From positions 186,001 to 250,000 of the forward strand of contig CAVVYA010000002.1 in the NCBI GenBank assembly GCA_963752345.1: a stretch of DNA of 64,000 nucleotides. Direction: 5' to 3'. Origin of the DNA: CAVVYA01 sp963752345. Its GTDB lineage: Bacteria > Pseudomonadota > Alphaproteobacteria > SMXQ01. The notes under the pieces were generated by a model. It saw nothing but the letters and a program-made list of their open reading frames with translations, searched no databases and had not been told where the DNA came from. Every line of letters starts with the position of its first letter. Positions within the stretch are counted from its first letter, which is position 1. This document shows positions 38,048 to 49,065 of this stretch, piece after piece. Position numbers and translations under genes: made by a program.

Positions 38048-38137
38048 TTTTGCAGTGCCGCCGCGCATCCGTCTTTGCGCGTCGCCCGACTTAGAAAATA
38101 ATAATGCAATAATGATCTCAAAAGCGGACGATTAAGT

Positions 38138-38165
38138 CTTGTAAATACTTGACTAGCACCCATCT
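38138..38165 (+). promoter_or_regulatory. Heat-shock sigma (RpoH)-type promoter before groES
   Basis: CTTGTA (38138) and CCCATCT (38159) are separated by 15 bases, close to the sigma-32 consensus CTTGAA / CCCCATNT. It lies 85 bases before groES. No CIRCE inverted repeat is present, so control by RpoH rather than HrcA is inferred. Confidence 0.55.
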
Positions 38166-38249
38166 GAAAGTCTCCCCACAAAACCGATGATCATGCGGCG
38201 GCTTGCCAAGCCGGTCCGCCGGGGGTGCTCATTCGAAAGGTATGAACCG

Positions 38250-38579
38250 ATGAAATTCCGTCCGCTGCACGACCGCGTCGTTGTCCGCCGCCTTGAAGGC
38301 GAGGAAAAGACGAAAGGTGGCGTCATAATTCCCGAGACGGCCAAGGAGAAGCCGCAGGAAGGCAAAGTCGTCGCTGTTGGCCCCGGCGCATGGGACGAGT
38401 CCGGCAAGCGGACGCCGCTCGACGTCAAGCCCGGCGACAGCATCCTGTTCGGGAAGTGGTCTGGCAGCGAAATCAAAATCGACGGCCAGGAATACCTGAT
38501 CATGAAGGAAACCGACATCTTGGGCGTGATCGAAGGCAAGGCTGCAGAAGGCGAGGTTACCGGCCGCAAAGCGGCATAA
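38250..38579 (+). CDS. groES: Co-chaperonin GroES
   Basis: The 109-aa lid of the GroEL chamber. ATG 38250 gives MKFRPLHDRVVVRRLEGEEKT; an upstream in-frame codon is not conserved. The mobile loop is KTKGGVIIPETAKEKPQEG, and FGKWSGSEIKIDGQEYLIMKE forms the core barrel. It has a slightly longer C-terminus than E. coli GroES (EGKAAEGEVTGRKAA). It is followed by groEL after 51 bases. Confidence 0.96.
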   Translation: MKFRPLHDRVVVRRLEGEEKTKGGVIIPETAKEKPQEGKVVAVGPGAWDESGKRTPLDVKPGDSILFGKWSGSEIKIDGQEYLIMKETDILGVIEGKAAEGEVTGRKAA

Positions 38580-38630
38580 CGTCTCCGCGCGCCCCCTCCG
38601 TAGCCTCTCGCACACATAAGGATTCAAGTC

Positions 38631-40283
<1,653 letters not shown>

Positions 40284-40292
40284 GCGGAAGCA

Positions 40293-40312
40293 ACGCCGCA
40301 TTGGCGCGGCGT
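40293..40312 (+). terminator. Hairpin after groEL, probable terminator
   Basis: ACGCCGC / GCGGCGT stem with a 6-base loop, 10 bases after the groEL stop. No T-run follows: the insertion sequence begins 8 bases later and may have displaced part of it. Confidence 0.45.
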
Positions 40313-40319
40313 CCGCCTA

Positions 40320-41162
40320 GGTTCTGTACTCATAAGGGGGATTCCCTTGGATAGGGCATCTGTGATTCAACTCTCCGGACGAACGGAGGGCTGGATCATG
40401 GCTCGCTTTGAACTGACGGATGCGGAGTGGTCGATCATCGCTCCGCTGTTGCCGAACAAGCCGCGGGGCGTGCCGCGTCGGGATGACCGTCGCGTTCTGA
40501 ACGGCATATTCTATATCCTGCGCACAGGCTCGCCGTGGCGCGATCTGCCGGACCGCTATGGCCCCTACACGACGGTGTATAACCGGTTCAACCGCTGGGC
40601 CAAGGCGGGGGTATGGCTGCGCATCTTCACTGCGTTGGCCCGGCAATCCCCCGAGTTCGATGCACCTGATCGACAGCTCGATCGTGCGCGCCCACCAGCA
40701 CGCGGCGGGCGGTAAAAAGGGGGCGCGGATCACGCCATTGGCCGTTCTCGTGGAGGACTGAGCACCAAGATCCACGTCGTCGCCGACGATCAGGGCCTGC
40801 CCGTGCGCATCCTTCTCACGCCCGGCCAGGCGTCCGACAAAACCACCGCGCCGATGTTGCTGGAAGGCCTCGGGTTGACCGGCCCTGTGGTCGCAGACCG
40901 CGGATATTACGCCCGGGCAATCATCGACCTGATCGAGGCCGGCGGCGGCGCCGCCCACATCCCGAGCCAAAGCAACGTTCGCATCCGCAGGGTCGTCGAC
41001 CGGGCAATCTATCGTCAGCGCAACTTGGTCGAGCGGCTCTTCAGCAAACTCAAGCACTTCCGACGGATCGCCACCCGCTTCGACAAGCTGGCGCGCAACT
41101 TCCTCGCCGCCGTCCTCCTTGCCTCAATCCGACTCTGGCTCCGCGCTTATGAGTTCACGACC
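40320..41162 (+). mobile_element. IS5-family (IS427-like) insertion sequence
   Basis: An element of about 843 bp. The left end GGTTCTGTACTCATAAG and the inverted right end (GGTCGTGAACTCATAAG on the other strand) are imperfect terminal repeats. Both ends sit in CTAG (40317-40320 and 41162-41165), giving a TA target duplication, typical of the IS427 group. It carries one transposase gene that now needs two frame changes. Confidence 0.88.
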
Positions 41163-41165
41163 TAG
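40398..41165 (+). CDS. IS5-family transposase (frame broken in the middle)
   Basis: DDE transposase of the element. ATG 40398 follows GGAGGG and gives MARFELTDAEWSIIAPLLPN, the family start. The first frame runs to about 40660. A middle segment with the catalytic-region motif LIDSSIVRAHQHAAGGKKG is in the +1 frame, and the rest (DHAIGRSRGGLSTKIHVVAD, then VADRGYYARAIID and RNLVERLFSKLKHFRRIATR) is back in the first frame up to 41165. Some IS5 members shift frame by design, but two opposite shifts suggest indels or decay. The stop codon overlaps the right target CTAG. Confidence 0.8.
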
Positions 41166-41181
41166 TCACCGCGAAACGACG

Positions 41182-41214
41182 AACGCCCGGAAGCTGAGTC
41201 CAGCTCCGGGCGTT
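41182..41214. terminator. Long GC-rich hairpin behind the insertion sequence
   Basis: AACGCCCGG and CCGGGCGTT, continued by AGCT / AGCT after a one-base bulge, enclose a short loop. No T-run follows on either strand, so its role as the original groESL terminator is only possible. Confidence 0.35.
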
Positions 41215-41436
41215 CTGACGTACCGCGATATGGATCGATTGGCGATGTTGCCAGTGAGCCAATGCCGAGTCGGTGCTGTTTGCAGAGGCAGAGCGATGCT
41301 CGATTGTTCTGGCGCCGATGATCGTCGCCTTACAACGTAGCGGTGCTTGAGGTTACGGCGCGGGGCTTGCTGCAATTGCCGAGCTTGAAGTCTGGCGGGC
41401 GCCGTACGCGGCGACGCCCCAAGCCGGGCATTGCAA

Positions 41437-41513
41437 TGGTAGCGGAGGAGGGACTTGAACCCCCGACACGCGGATTATGATTCCGCTGCTCTAACCACCT
41501 GAGCTACTCCGCC
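41437..41513 (-). tRNA. tRNA-Met (CAT)
   Basis: The - strand folds as a full tRNA: acceptor GGCGGAG with CTCCGCT, D-arm AGCTCAGGTGGTTAGAGCA, anticodon stem GCGGA/TCCGC with loop ATCATAA (anticodon CAT), T-arm with GGTTCAAGTCC and an encoded CCA. Similarity to alphaproteobacterial elongator tRNA-Met makes this more likely than initiator or lysidine-modified tRNA-Ile. Confidence 0.93.
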
Positions 41514-41799
41514 CCAAGGCCAGACCGAACCTTAAAGCCGGCGCGATCGTCCCATTATATGGCGGCGGCCGGTCTCACTTGAAGGCCACTGCGCGGGGAG
41601 ACAGGCGTATAGGGCGGCCCCGGCCCGTCTGTCAAGGTTTACGCATAGTTAGAGAGCGCCGGGCGGGCCGAAATCGGGGCGGCGGGAGGCCCGCTTTGGC
41701 GGCCTCTCGGTTCGACCGCGTCATTTCCAGCCATGATCGCCCTTGCCGGCCTATTTTTGTTTGCGGCACACTGCGCGCCGCCGAATCCGGGAGAGGTCC

Positions 41800-42933
41800 G
41801 TGCCGCGTCCATTCTTCGTCTGCGCCCTGGCCGTACTCGCGATGGCAAGCCTGGTTCCGGCCGGAGCCGGGCGCGCGGCGCCGCTCGTCAGCGAGAACAC
41901 ATTCCTGAGCGTCGACATCGCCGGCAAGCCCTATCGTCTGCAGGCGCTCATCACCAAGGAAGCGGGCCGCACCGCGCCGTTGCCCGTGGCGCTGGTCACC
42001 CATGGCATGAGCGCCGATCTGGAGCAGCGTCAGGCGCTGTCGCCCGCCGCCAACGCGCGCATGGCGCGCGATCTGGCGCGGCGCGGCTGGCTGGCGGTGG
42101 CGGTCGTCCGCCGCGGTTTCGGACAATCGGTCGGGCCCACGGACTACAGCCTGCGCCAATGCCCGGCCGTCAGCTTCGCCGAGTTGCTCGACGATCAAAC
42201 CGATGACGTGGCGGCGGCGCTCGCCGCCATGGCCAGGCGTCCCGACGCGGACGGCACGCGCATGATCGCGATCGGCGCCTCCGTGGGGGGCGCCGTCGTG
42301 CTCAACCTCGCGGCCCGCGCTCCGCAAGGGTTGCGGGCGGTGATCAATGTTTCCGGCGGCTTGCGCATGTCGATGCGCGCCGGCGCGCCAGTGCCGGAGA
42401 CCTGCGCGGCCGACGACTTGCTGCCGGTCTTCGCGGCCTATGGCGCGAAAAGCCGTCTGCCCACGCTGTGGATCTACGCCGAAAACGATCTCATGTTCCC
42501 CAGCGCCTATGTGCGAAAGCTGCACGAGGCCTATGTCGCCGGCGGCGGCCGGAGCGAATTTCACATGTTCGATCCGATCGGCGACGACGGCCATAATATT
42601 TTCGGCACCGCCGACGGGCTGCTGCGCTGGATCCCGGTGATGGACAGGTTCCTCGGCAGCCAGGCGCTGCCGACCTTCGATCGAAAGAAGATGGATGCGG
42701 CGATCACGGCCTTGCGCCTGACCCGCGGCGCGCGTGACGTCGCGCGTCAATATCCCGGCTGGCCGACGGAAAAGGCCCTGGCGGTGTCCGCGACGGGCAA
42801 GTTTGTCAATGCCTCCTACGGCTATCCGTCGACCGAGGAAGCCGCGGCGAAAAGCCTGGCCGAATGCCAGAAGGTTGCCAACGAGCCGTGCCGCGTGGCG
42901 CTGGTCAATTTCGACGCGGTCGAAGCGCCGTGA
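41800..42933 (+). CDS. Exported alpha/beta hydrolase
   Basis: A 377-aa secreted hydrolase. GTG 41800 behind GGGAGAGG starts a clear signal peptide (MPRPFFVCALAVLAMASLVPAGAGRA). The hydrolase core has VTHGMSADLEQR (oxyanion loop), the nucleophile Ser in IGASVGGAVVLN, Asp in YAENDLMFPS and His in GDDGHNIF. This looks like a dienelactone-hydrolase or esterase-type enzyme. The C-terminal 90 residues (KMDAAITALRLTRGARD ... CQKVANEPCRVALVNFD) form an extra helical domain with two Cys. The substrate is unknown. No operon partner. Confidence 0.78.
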   Translation: MPRPFFVCALAVLAMASLVPAGAGRAAPLVSENTFLSVDIAGKPYRLQALITKEAGRTAPLPVALVTHGMSADLEQRQALSPAANARMARDLARRGWLAVAVVRRGFGQSVGPTDYSLRQCPAVSFAELLDDQTDDVAAALAAMARRPDADGTRMIAIGASVGGAVVLNLAARAPQGLRAVINVSGGLRMSMRAGAPVPETCAADDLLPVFAAYGAKSRLPTLWIYAENDLMFPSAYVRKLHEAYVAGGGRSEFHMFDPIGDDGHNIFGTADGLLRWIPVMDRFLGSQALPTFDRKKMDAAITALRLTRGARDVARQYPGWPTEKALAVSATGKFVNASYGYPSTEEAAAKSLAECQKVANEPCRVALVNFDAVEAP

Positions 42934-43128
42934 GTCGGACCACGGTTCGCGCGATGCGCTCGCGCGCCACCGCAGGCTCACGGGCCGGCGCGCAATCTGA
43001 TTATGTCGATGTCGTGGGGAGTGCCGCTGCGACTTTGGTCTCGGCGGCGGACGGGCGATAGTGCGCAATCAGCTGGCTGCCATGCTGATAAGAGGGGCAA
43101 CCAGCAGCGCGCGAGCCAGGCACTGTGA

Positions 43129-43344
43129 TTACTCGCCGCCGACTTTCGCGATCTGTTGGCCGTTCGGCGCGTACAGCGTGAGGCCGGGCGCCTGGATCGA
43201 CAGATTGATGCATTGGGTCGTCTGTTCGGGCTTGATGGCGCCCATGGGGTCGAACTTGCTGACGACACCGCCGCCGTAACCGAGCAGGAATGCGGCGAGC
43301 ATTCCCGTGGTCAGCATGGCGCAGGCGCTGGTCGATACGGTCAT
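43129..43344 (-). CDS. Small exported or membrane-anchored protein
   Basis: A 71-aa protein with a strong ribosome site (GGGAGGGAC). The N-terminus is a signal or anchor (CAMLTTGMLAAFLLGYGGGV) and the rest is a short periplasmic segment with one Cys (TTQCINLSIQAPGLTLYAPNGQQIAKVGG). No family is recognised. It stands alone. Confidence 0.6.
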   Translation of the reverse strand: MTVSTSACAMLTTGMLAAFLLGYGGGVVSKFDPMGAIKPEQTTQCINLSIQAPGLTLYAPNGQQIAKVGGE

Positions 43345-43410
43345 CGTGTCCCTCCCGTCGATACTCGAACAAGGCGCCAGTAGACCCTAAAACGGGAGGT
43401 GGCGCGAACC

Positions 43411-43444
43411 GGAACTTTGCGCTTTGGGCAAACAACAAAGTTCC
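43411..43444. repeat. Perfect 9-bp inverted repeat upstream of the small exported gene
   Basis: GGAACTTTG (43411-43419) and CAAAGTTCC (43436-43444), 16 bases apart, about 70-100 bases before the leftward gene at 43344. It could be an operator or a hairpin. Confidence 0.4.
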
Positions 43445-43565
43445 AGTTACCGGTGTGCCACAGCTTTTCGGCCTATAACCCGACAACTCACGCCTCCGTT
43501 CACGGGATTCGACGCAAATTTAACCTGTCCGGAACCATTCGTTAATCCGCGCCGTACGTGGTGTT

Positions 43566-44760
43566 TCACGGGCGTGGCGCCGTGGGCGGCAGGGCCACGG
43601 TTTGCAGCAGGAGCGCGCAAAACGCGCAGCCGGCGATCACGAAGGCGAGAGGCCGGGCAGAATCATCGTGCACCGCCGCCAGCACCCCCGCGACAATCGC
43701 GCCGCCGGAATATTGCAGCATGCCGATGAGGGCCGCGGCGCTGCCCGCGTTCTCGCCGTGGCGGGCCATGGCCGCGGCCACCGCGTTCGGTGCGATGAAG
43801 CCGATGCTGGCGACGCACAGGAACAGCGGCGCCAGAAGCAGCGGCAGGCTCGCCGTGCCGCTGAGCGCGACGAGCGCCAGGACCATGCCGGCCGCCGCAT
43901 TGCCCATCACCGAAACGCGCAGGATCTTGTGGCCGCTGGTTTTGCGCAGCAGGCGGTGATTGATCTGCGAGGCGAGGATGAGGCCGGCGGCATTGCCGCC
44001 GAAGATCCAGCCGTAATGTTCCGCGGGCACGCCATAGAGATCGATGAACACGAACGGCGAGCCGGCGATATAGGCGAACATGCCGGCCTGGGCGAAGCCG
44101 CTGGTCATGACATAGGCGAGAAAAGTCCGGTCGCGCAGCAGCAGTCCGTAAACCGCCAGGACACGGCCGAGGCCGCCCGTGACACGCCGTTGGGCGGGCC
44201 AGGTCTCGCGCAGGGCCAGAATGACCACGATGAAGGCGGTAATGCCGAAGGCGGCCAGCGTCCAGAAGATCGCGCGCCAGCCGACTCAGGCTCAGCAACT
44301 GGCCGCCGACCAGCGGCGCCAGGATCGGCGCCACGCCCATCACCAGCATGAGCATGGCGTACATGCGCGCGGAATCGCGTTCGTTGAACAGGTCGCGCAC
44401 GATGGCGCGCGCCATCACCACGGCGGCGCAGGCACCGGCGGCCTGGAGAAAGCGCCAGACGATCAGGCTCTCGACGCTGTTGGACAGCGCCGAGCCGACG
44501 GACGCGAGAACGAACAGGGCGATGCCGAAGAACAGCGGCGGGCGGCGGCCGAAGCGGTCGGCGAGCGGGCCATAGAATGCCTGTCCCAGGGCAAGGCCGA
44601 TGAAGAATACCGACAAGGTGGTCTGAATGCGGCCCGCGCTGGTGTGGAGTTCCCGCACCAGCGTGGGCAAGGCCGGCAGGTACATGTCGATCGCCATCGA
44701 CGGAAAGGCGATCAGGCCGCCGAGCACCAGGGTCAGGACGAGTCGTTGGCGCGGACTCAT
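43566..44760 (-). CDS. Bcr/CflA-type drug:H+ antiporter (MFS; one frameshift)
   Basis: Twelve-helix inner-membrane exporter. The N-terminal half has the family signature AFPSMAIDMYLPALPTL and the loop 2-3 MFS motif GPLADRFGRRPPL. The frame changes near 44286 (VGGQLLSLS to GWRAIFWTLAAFG); the second half carries the remaining helices (AYVMTSGFAQAGMFAYI, GWIFGGNAAGLILA). Joined length is about 398 aa. Substrates of this family include bicyclomycin, sulfonamides and chloramphenicol, but none can be assigned here. The small gene at 44799 lies 38 bases upstream on the same strand. Confidence 0.87.
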
Positions 44761-44798
44761 GGACGAGTCCCTGTCCGCCGGGGCGGGCGCGACGGTGC

Positions 44799-45107
44799 TC
44801 AGTGGGTCGTACCGCTTTGTGGCGGCGTGGCGGCGCCCGTGCCGGCTGTACTCTTGCGCACCATGTCGCGCATCTGGCCGATCAGCGTTTCGAGCGCCTC
44901 GCGCACTTCGGCGGCGAAGAAATCCGATTGCGCCGGCTCGAGGCCGGCAACGGCGAAGCCCGCCATATGCTGGCGCAAGTCGTCGGCGAAGGCTTCCGTG
45001 GCGCCATGGGCGTCCGGACTGCCGCGGAACAGCATGGCATAGAGATTACACAGCAGATATTCGCTGGCGAACAGCCGGGCTTCGAGCTTGATGCGGTCGG
45101 AATCCAT
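44799..45107 (-). CDS. Small unknown protein upstream of the exporter
   Basis: A 102-aa soluble protein with a strong AGGAGG ribosome site. It is mainly helical (ARLFASEYLLCNLYAMLFRG, VREALETLIGQMRDMVRK). I do not recognise the family. Spacing of 38 bases suggests cotranscription with the Bcr/CflA gene. Confidence 0.65.
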   Translation of the reverse strand: MDSDRIKLEARLFASEYLLCNLYAMLFRGSPDAHGATEAFADDLRQHMAGFAVAGLEPAQSDFFAAEVREALETLIGQMRDMVRKSTAGTGAATPPQSGTTH

Positions 45108-45223
45108 GGGGCCTCCTGGTGAACGGACGTCTTCGCTCCAGTCTATAGCGGCTGCCGCCCCACGTTGCCAGCGGCGGCATTCGCCGCCATAGTAAGCGAC
45201 GGAAAAAACCCCAGGTGACCAGC

Positions 45224-45935
45224 ATGAACAAGACGGCCATTCCCGATTGGGTCAAGACGCGCGTCGGCGAGCGGCGCGGCAGACCCCATGTGTTTCACGA
45301 TATGGCGCCGCCGCGCACCGCGCTGGTCGTCGTCGACCTGCAGAACGGCTTCATGATGGATGGCGTCGCCCATAGCCTGATCCCGCAGGCACGCGGTATC
45401 GTGCCCAACGTCAACCGGCTGGCGGCCGCCTTGCGCGGCGCCGGCGGCACCGTGGTCTGGGTGCGCACCGCCGCCACCGAGGAAACCTTCAAGAGCTGGT
45501 CGGTCGCCTATGACAAGCTGTCCAGTCCGGCGCGCCGCCAAAAGCGCATCGAATCGCTGACGCCCGGGTCCAAGGGCCATGAGTTCTGGCCGGCCTGCGA
45601 GGTCCAGCCGAACGACGTAATCGTCGACAAGACGCGGTTCAGCGCCTTCATCCAGGGCTCCTCCAATATCGAGGCTACCCTGCGCGGGCGCGGCATCGAT
45701 ACGGTGCTGATTACCGGCACGGCGACCAACGTGTGCTGCGAATCCTCCGCGCGCGACGCCAGCATGCGCAATTTCCAGACGGTCATGGTCAGCGATGCGC
45801 TCGCCGCCAGCACGCGACGAGGAGCACAACGCGGCGCTGATGAGCTTCTGGCTCTATTTCGGCGACGTCATGACGACCGACGAAACGATCGGCTATCTGC
45901 GCGCCAATACCAGCGCCAAAGCCGCGCCGGGCTGA
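45224..45935 (+). CDS. Isochorismatase-like cysteine hydrolase (one frameshift)
   Basis: A cytoplasmic amidohydrolase of the isochorismatase superfamily, about 237 aa. The catalytic triad is Asp in VVVDLQNGFM, Lys in VDKTRFSAFI and Cys in TATNVCCESSARDA. Members hydrolyse N-carbamoyl compounds, nicotinamide, ureido acids or related amides; the exact substrate is not readable. The frame changes near 45818 (DALAAST to DEEHNAALMSFWLYFGDVM) and ends at 45935. ATG 45224 is preferred over an upstream GTG. The next gene starts 57 bases on. Confidence 0.82.
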
Positions 45936-45992
45936 ACGGGCGGGCCTATTCTGAAGCAGCCATTTTCACGATCGGCCAACGGGGGCGACATT

Positions 45993-46760
45993 GTGAGAAT
46001 TGAAAACGGGATCGCCGCGGTCTGTCTGGCGATCGCATGCCTGTTCACGACACTGTGCCACGCTGCCGAGACATCGGAGGCACGTCATTATGGCGTGGGC
46101 AACAAGGTCGAGACTTACGTTTTTCAGCCCCAGGGGCCGCGCAACGGCAAGGCGATTCTGGTCCTCCACACGAGTTCGGGATTGCGGGATACCGATCTGC
46201 GATATGCCGAACGGCTGGCCGGCGAAGGTTTCGTCGCCGTGGTCCCTGCCTTCATGAAGCGATATGGCATCACCGAGGGGGCAAGGCGGGCCACCTGGCA
46301 GACTTATTCGCGGGATATCTACGCCGATTTTCTCGCCGTGATCGAGCAAAGCAGCGCCGAATTCGGCGTGCCGAGAGATCATTGTTACGCGGTGGGGTTT
46401 TCCAATGGCGGCTATTGGGCGGCGTTCCTGGCGGCACGCGGCGCGGTCCGGGCGGGTGTCGCCCACTATGGCGCCTTCAGCGAAGCCGGCAACGATCCAT
46501 CCTTGTCGAGTTTCCGGTCCGCGTTCAACGCGAAGAGCAGTCCGGTGCTGATCTTGCACGGCTACAACGATCAAACCGTCGCCGTGCGATTCGCGGAAGA
46601 ACTGCAATCCATTATCCAGCGGTCGGGAAGCAAAGTCGAAGCGCATTTCTTCAAAGGCGTGGGGCACAGCTTCGAGCGCCTGCGGCAGGATGATCCGAGC
46701 TATCGTGAAGCAGCCGCGAAATCCTTCGAATTCACGATGAAGTTTCTGTCGGAAAATTGA
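45993..46760 (+). CDS. Exported dienelactone-hydrolase-like protein
   Basis: A 255-aa alpha/beta hydrolase starting at GTG 45993. A signal peptide (CLAIACLFTTLCHA) directs it to the periplasm. The triad is Ser in VGFSNGGYW, Asp in LHGYNDQTV and His in GVGHSFE. True dienelactone hydrolase has a Cys nucleophile, so this is likely an esterase-like relative. It probably shares a transcript with the isochorismatase-like gene. Confidence 0.8.
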   Translation: MRIENGIAAVCLAIACLFTTLCHAAETSEARHYGVGNKVETYVFQPQGPRNGKAILVLHTSSGLRDTDLRYAERLAGEGFVAVVPAFMKRYGITEGARRATWQTYSRDIYADFLAVIEQSSAEFGVPRDHCYAVGFSNGGYWAAFLAARGAVRAGVAHYGAFSEAGNDPSLSSFRSAFNAKSSPVLILHGYNDQTVAVRFAEELQSIIQRSGSKVEAHFFKGVGHSFERLRQDDPSYREAAAKSFEFTMKFLSEN

Positions 46761-46847
46761 CGCCGGGCGTCGGTCACGGCTCACCTGGCCTGCGTCGACA
46801 TCGAATGGACAGCGCGAACAATCTGCACTGCTGGCTCGATGCCGCGA

Positions 46848-47864
46848 TCACTCCGTCCAGGTCAGGCCTTTGAGCATCTCCGTGACTTCCGGCGGCTGCT
46901 CGATGACGTCCTTGATCATGGCAGCCACCTGCTCGCCGCCGAGCGGTTTGAGCGGACGCTTGCCTGCCTCTTTCTTGAGCTCCGGACTGTCGTAGGCGGC
47001 GAGGAATGCGCCGCGCAGGGCGGCAAGCCGGTCGGCGGGAACCTCGGGCGGTCCGGCGCACAGGCGATAGATGGTGCCCTGACCCTCGAGCAGGGCGACG
47101 ACCTTGCGTTGCATCTCGTTTGCCGCGATGTCGCGGCCGTTGGTCGCGTTCGGGATGTCGTCGCCGAAGGCGAGCACGATGCGGCCCTGGGTCAGGGCGC
47201 CGATCTCCTCGACCGAGGAATAGCCGCCGATCGTGCCGTCGAGTTCGCCGCGCATCATGGCGAGCGAGCGCTCGCCGCCGCCATAGCCGAGCATGGGCTT
47301 GAACGGCAGGTTGAAAGCGCGGGCCAGGATTAGCGTCTCGTTGTAGTCGCCGGCGCCGACGCCGCCGGTGGCGAGCTTGATCTCGCGCTTGGCGTTCTTC
47401 ACATCCTCGAAACTCCGCAACCCGGATTTTTCCGCGAGCAGGAGCACGCGCGTGTCCGTCGCGCCCTTGCCGATCCAGGACATCTTCGTCAGATCGAAAC
47501 GCACGCCTTCCTTGCCGACGATCTGGCTCACGGTCAGCCCGGTGGAGAAGGTGCCGATGGTCAGCCCATCGGGCTTGGAGCCATAGATGGTGTTGGCGCC
47601 GATCAGATGGCCGGCGCCCGGCACGTTCTTCACGACGAAGGAGGAGCCGGGCAGGAAACGCTCCATGTGGCGCGCGACCATGCGGCCGTAGAAGTCATGG
47701 CCGCCGCCGGGTGCCGTGGCCACGATGTAGCTCACGGTCTTGCCGCGATAGAATTCGCTGCCCGAATCCGCCGCGCGCGCGGGAGACGCTGCCCCAGCCC
47801 ACGTCAGAAACCCCGCAATTCCAAGTCCAAGACAGACGCGCGGCACGCTGGTTGCGACGCTCAT
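46848..47864 (-). CDS. TctC/Bug-type periplasmic receptor
   Basis: A 338-aa receptor with a signal peptide cut near AARA. Motifs are GKTVSYIVATAPGGGHDFYGRMVARH, VVKNVPGAGHLIGAN and GELDGTIGG. It is intact and read leftward, 66 bases downstream of another receptor of the same family, so the two form a tandem pair. It is more divergent at the ligand site than the others (GGGHD instead of GGGYD). Confidence 0.85.
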   Translation of the reverse strand: MSVATSVPRVCLGLGIAGFLTWAGAASPARAADSGSEFYRGKTVSYIVATAPGGGHDFYGRMVARHMERFLPGSSFVVKNVPGAGHLIGANTIYGSKPDGLTIGTFSTGLTVSQIVGKEGVRFDLTKMSWIGKGATDTRVLLLAEKSGLRSFEDVKNAKREIKLATGGVGAGDYNETLILARAFNLPFKPMLGYGGGERSLAMMRGELDGTIGGYSSVEEIGALTQGRIVLAFGDDIPNATNGRDIAANEMQRKVVALLEGQGTIYRLCAGPPEVPADRLAALRGAFLAAYDSPELKKEAGKRPLKPLGGEQVAAMIKDVIEQPPEVTEMLKGLTWTE

Positions 47865-47930
47865 GCGGACCTCCCTGATAGACGGCCTCGGTGACGCGCT
47901 AGCGGTTCTTTCGTGCGTTTGGCGGTTGCG

Positions 47931-48963
47931 CTAATCGCGCATCGAAGCGACCGCCTTGTCGACCACCGCCTGGGGATAGCTGAAGAAGCGCTGGAACAGC
48001 GCCTCGACGCCTTCGCCGTCCGACGGCGTGACATCGAGTTCGGAGCTTCTCCGCTTCGGCGGTAAATTTCGGATCCTTCATGGTTGCCATGAAGGCGGCG
48101 CGCAGCGCGCTCTTGCGGTCGTCGGGAATGGCGGGCGGTCCGGCGACCGGCCGGCCGATGACATGGCGGCCGAACACCAGGTCGAACACCTGGCGCGTCT
48201 CTTCGTCCTTGGCGAAGTCGTAGATATGGGCAACTCCCGGCAATTCGGGACTCTTCTCGATGGCGAGCTGGACGATGACGTTCATCTGGCCGCTTTTCCA
48301 TTCGGTGACATGCTGCGACTTGAGCGACGACAACGCCATGCCGCAGCCGGCCTGCACTTCGCCCCGCGCCATGGCGAGCTTGACCTCGAGCGCGCCGTTG
48401 TAGCCCTGCACCAGCTTGATCTTGCCGCCGAGCAGGTGACGCAGGGCGAGCGCATGCTGCGATGTCACTGCCGCGGGACCGCTGCCGCCGAAGATCGTCT
48501 CTTTGCTCATCAGGTCTTCGAACTTGGCGATGCCCGATGTGTGCCACACCGCGCAGGTGCCGACGCTCTCGTCCATATTGCCGATCCAGGTGAACTTCGC
48601 CGTGTCGAACTGCGCGCCTTCGCCGCCAAACAGCGGCTCGAACGCGGCCGACGAGGCGAAGATGCCGAGCACGCTGCCATCCTTGGCGGCGAGATTGTAG
48701 AGGTGATTGGCGGCCTTGATGCTGCCGGCGCCCGGCATGTTCTGCACCACGATGACGGGATTGCCCGGAACATGGTTGCCGTAATGGCGCGCAAACAGCC
48801 GGCCGTAGGTGTCGTAGCCGGCACCCGGCGCGTAGCCGATGATCAGGTTCAGCTGCTTGCCTTTGTAGAAATCCGCCACCGCATCCGCTGCTGCGGATGG
48901 CATGTGAGCGGTGAACAGCAGGGCGGCGGCAGCAAACCCGGCAAACCCAGGACGCAGAGCCAT
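47931..48963 (-). CDS. TctC/Bug-type periplasmic receptor (frameshift near the C-terminus)
   Basis: Start ATG 48963 follows GGGAGGAAGAC. The signal peptide ends SAAA. Family blocks are GKQLNLIIGYAPGAGYDTYGRLFARH, HVPGNPVIVVQNMPGAGS and GEVQAGCG. The frame changes near 48042 (EAEKL to ELDVTPSDGEGVEALFQRFF) and the true stop is at 47931. About 344 aa. It precedes the receptor at 46848 in the same direction. Confidence 0.83.
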
Positions 48964-49065
48964 GTCTTCCTCCCGTTTCATTGGCCTTGTATGGTGGCCT
49001 TCCTGAGAGCGTAGGGCCGGCGTGGCCGTCGGTAAAGTCGATAGCGAAGCGATTGGTTCCGAATT

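Noticed and set aside
38150..38233. CIRCE element before groES
   Set aside because: Half-sites TAGCACCC and GGGTGCTC are 60 bases apart instead of 9 and deviate from the consensus.
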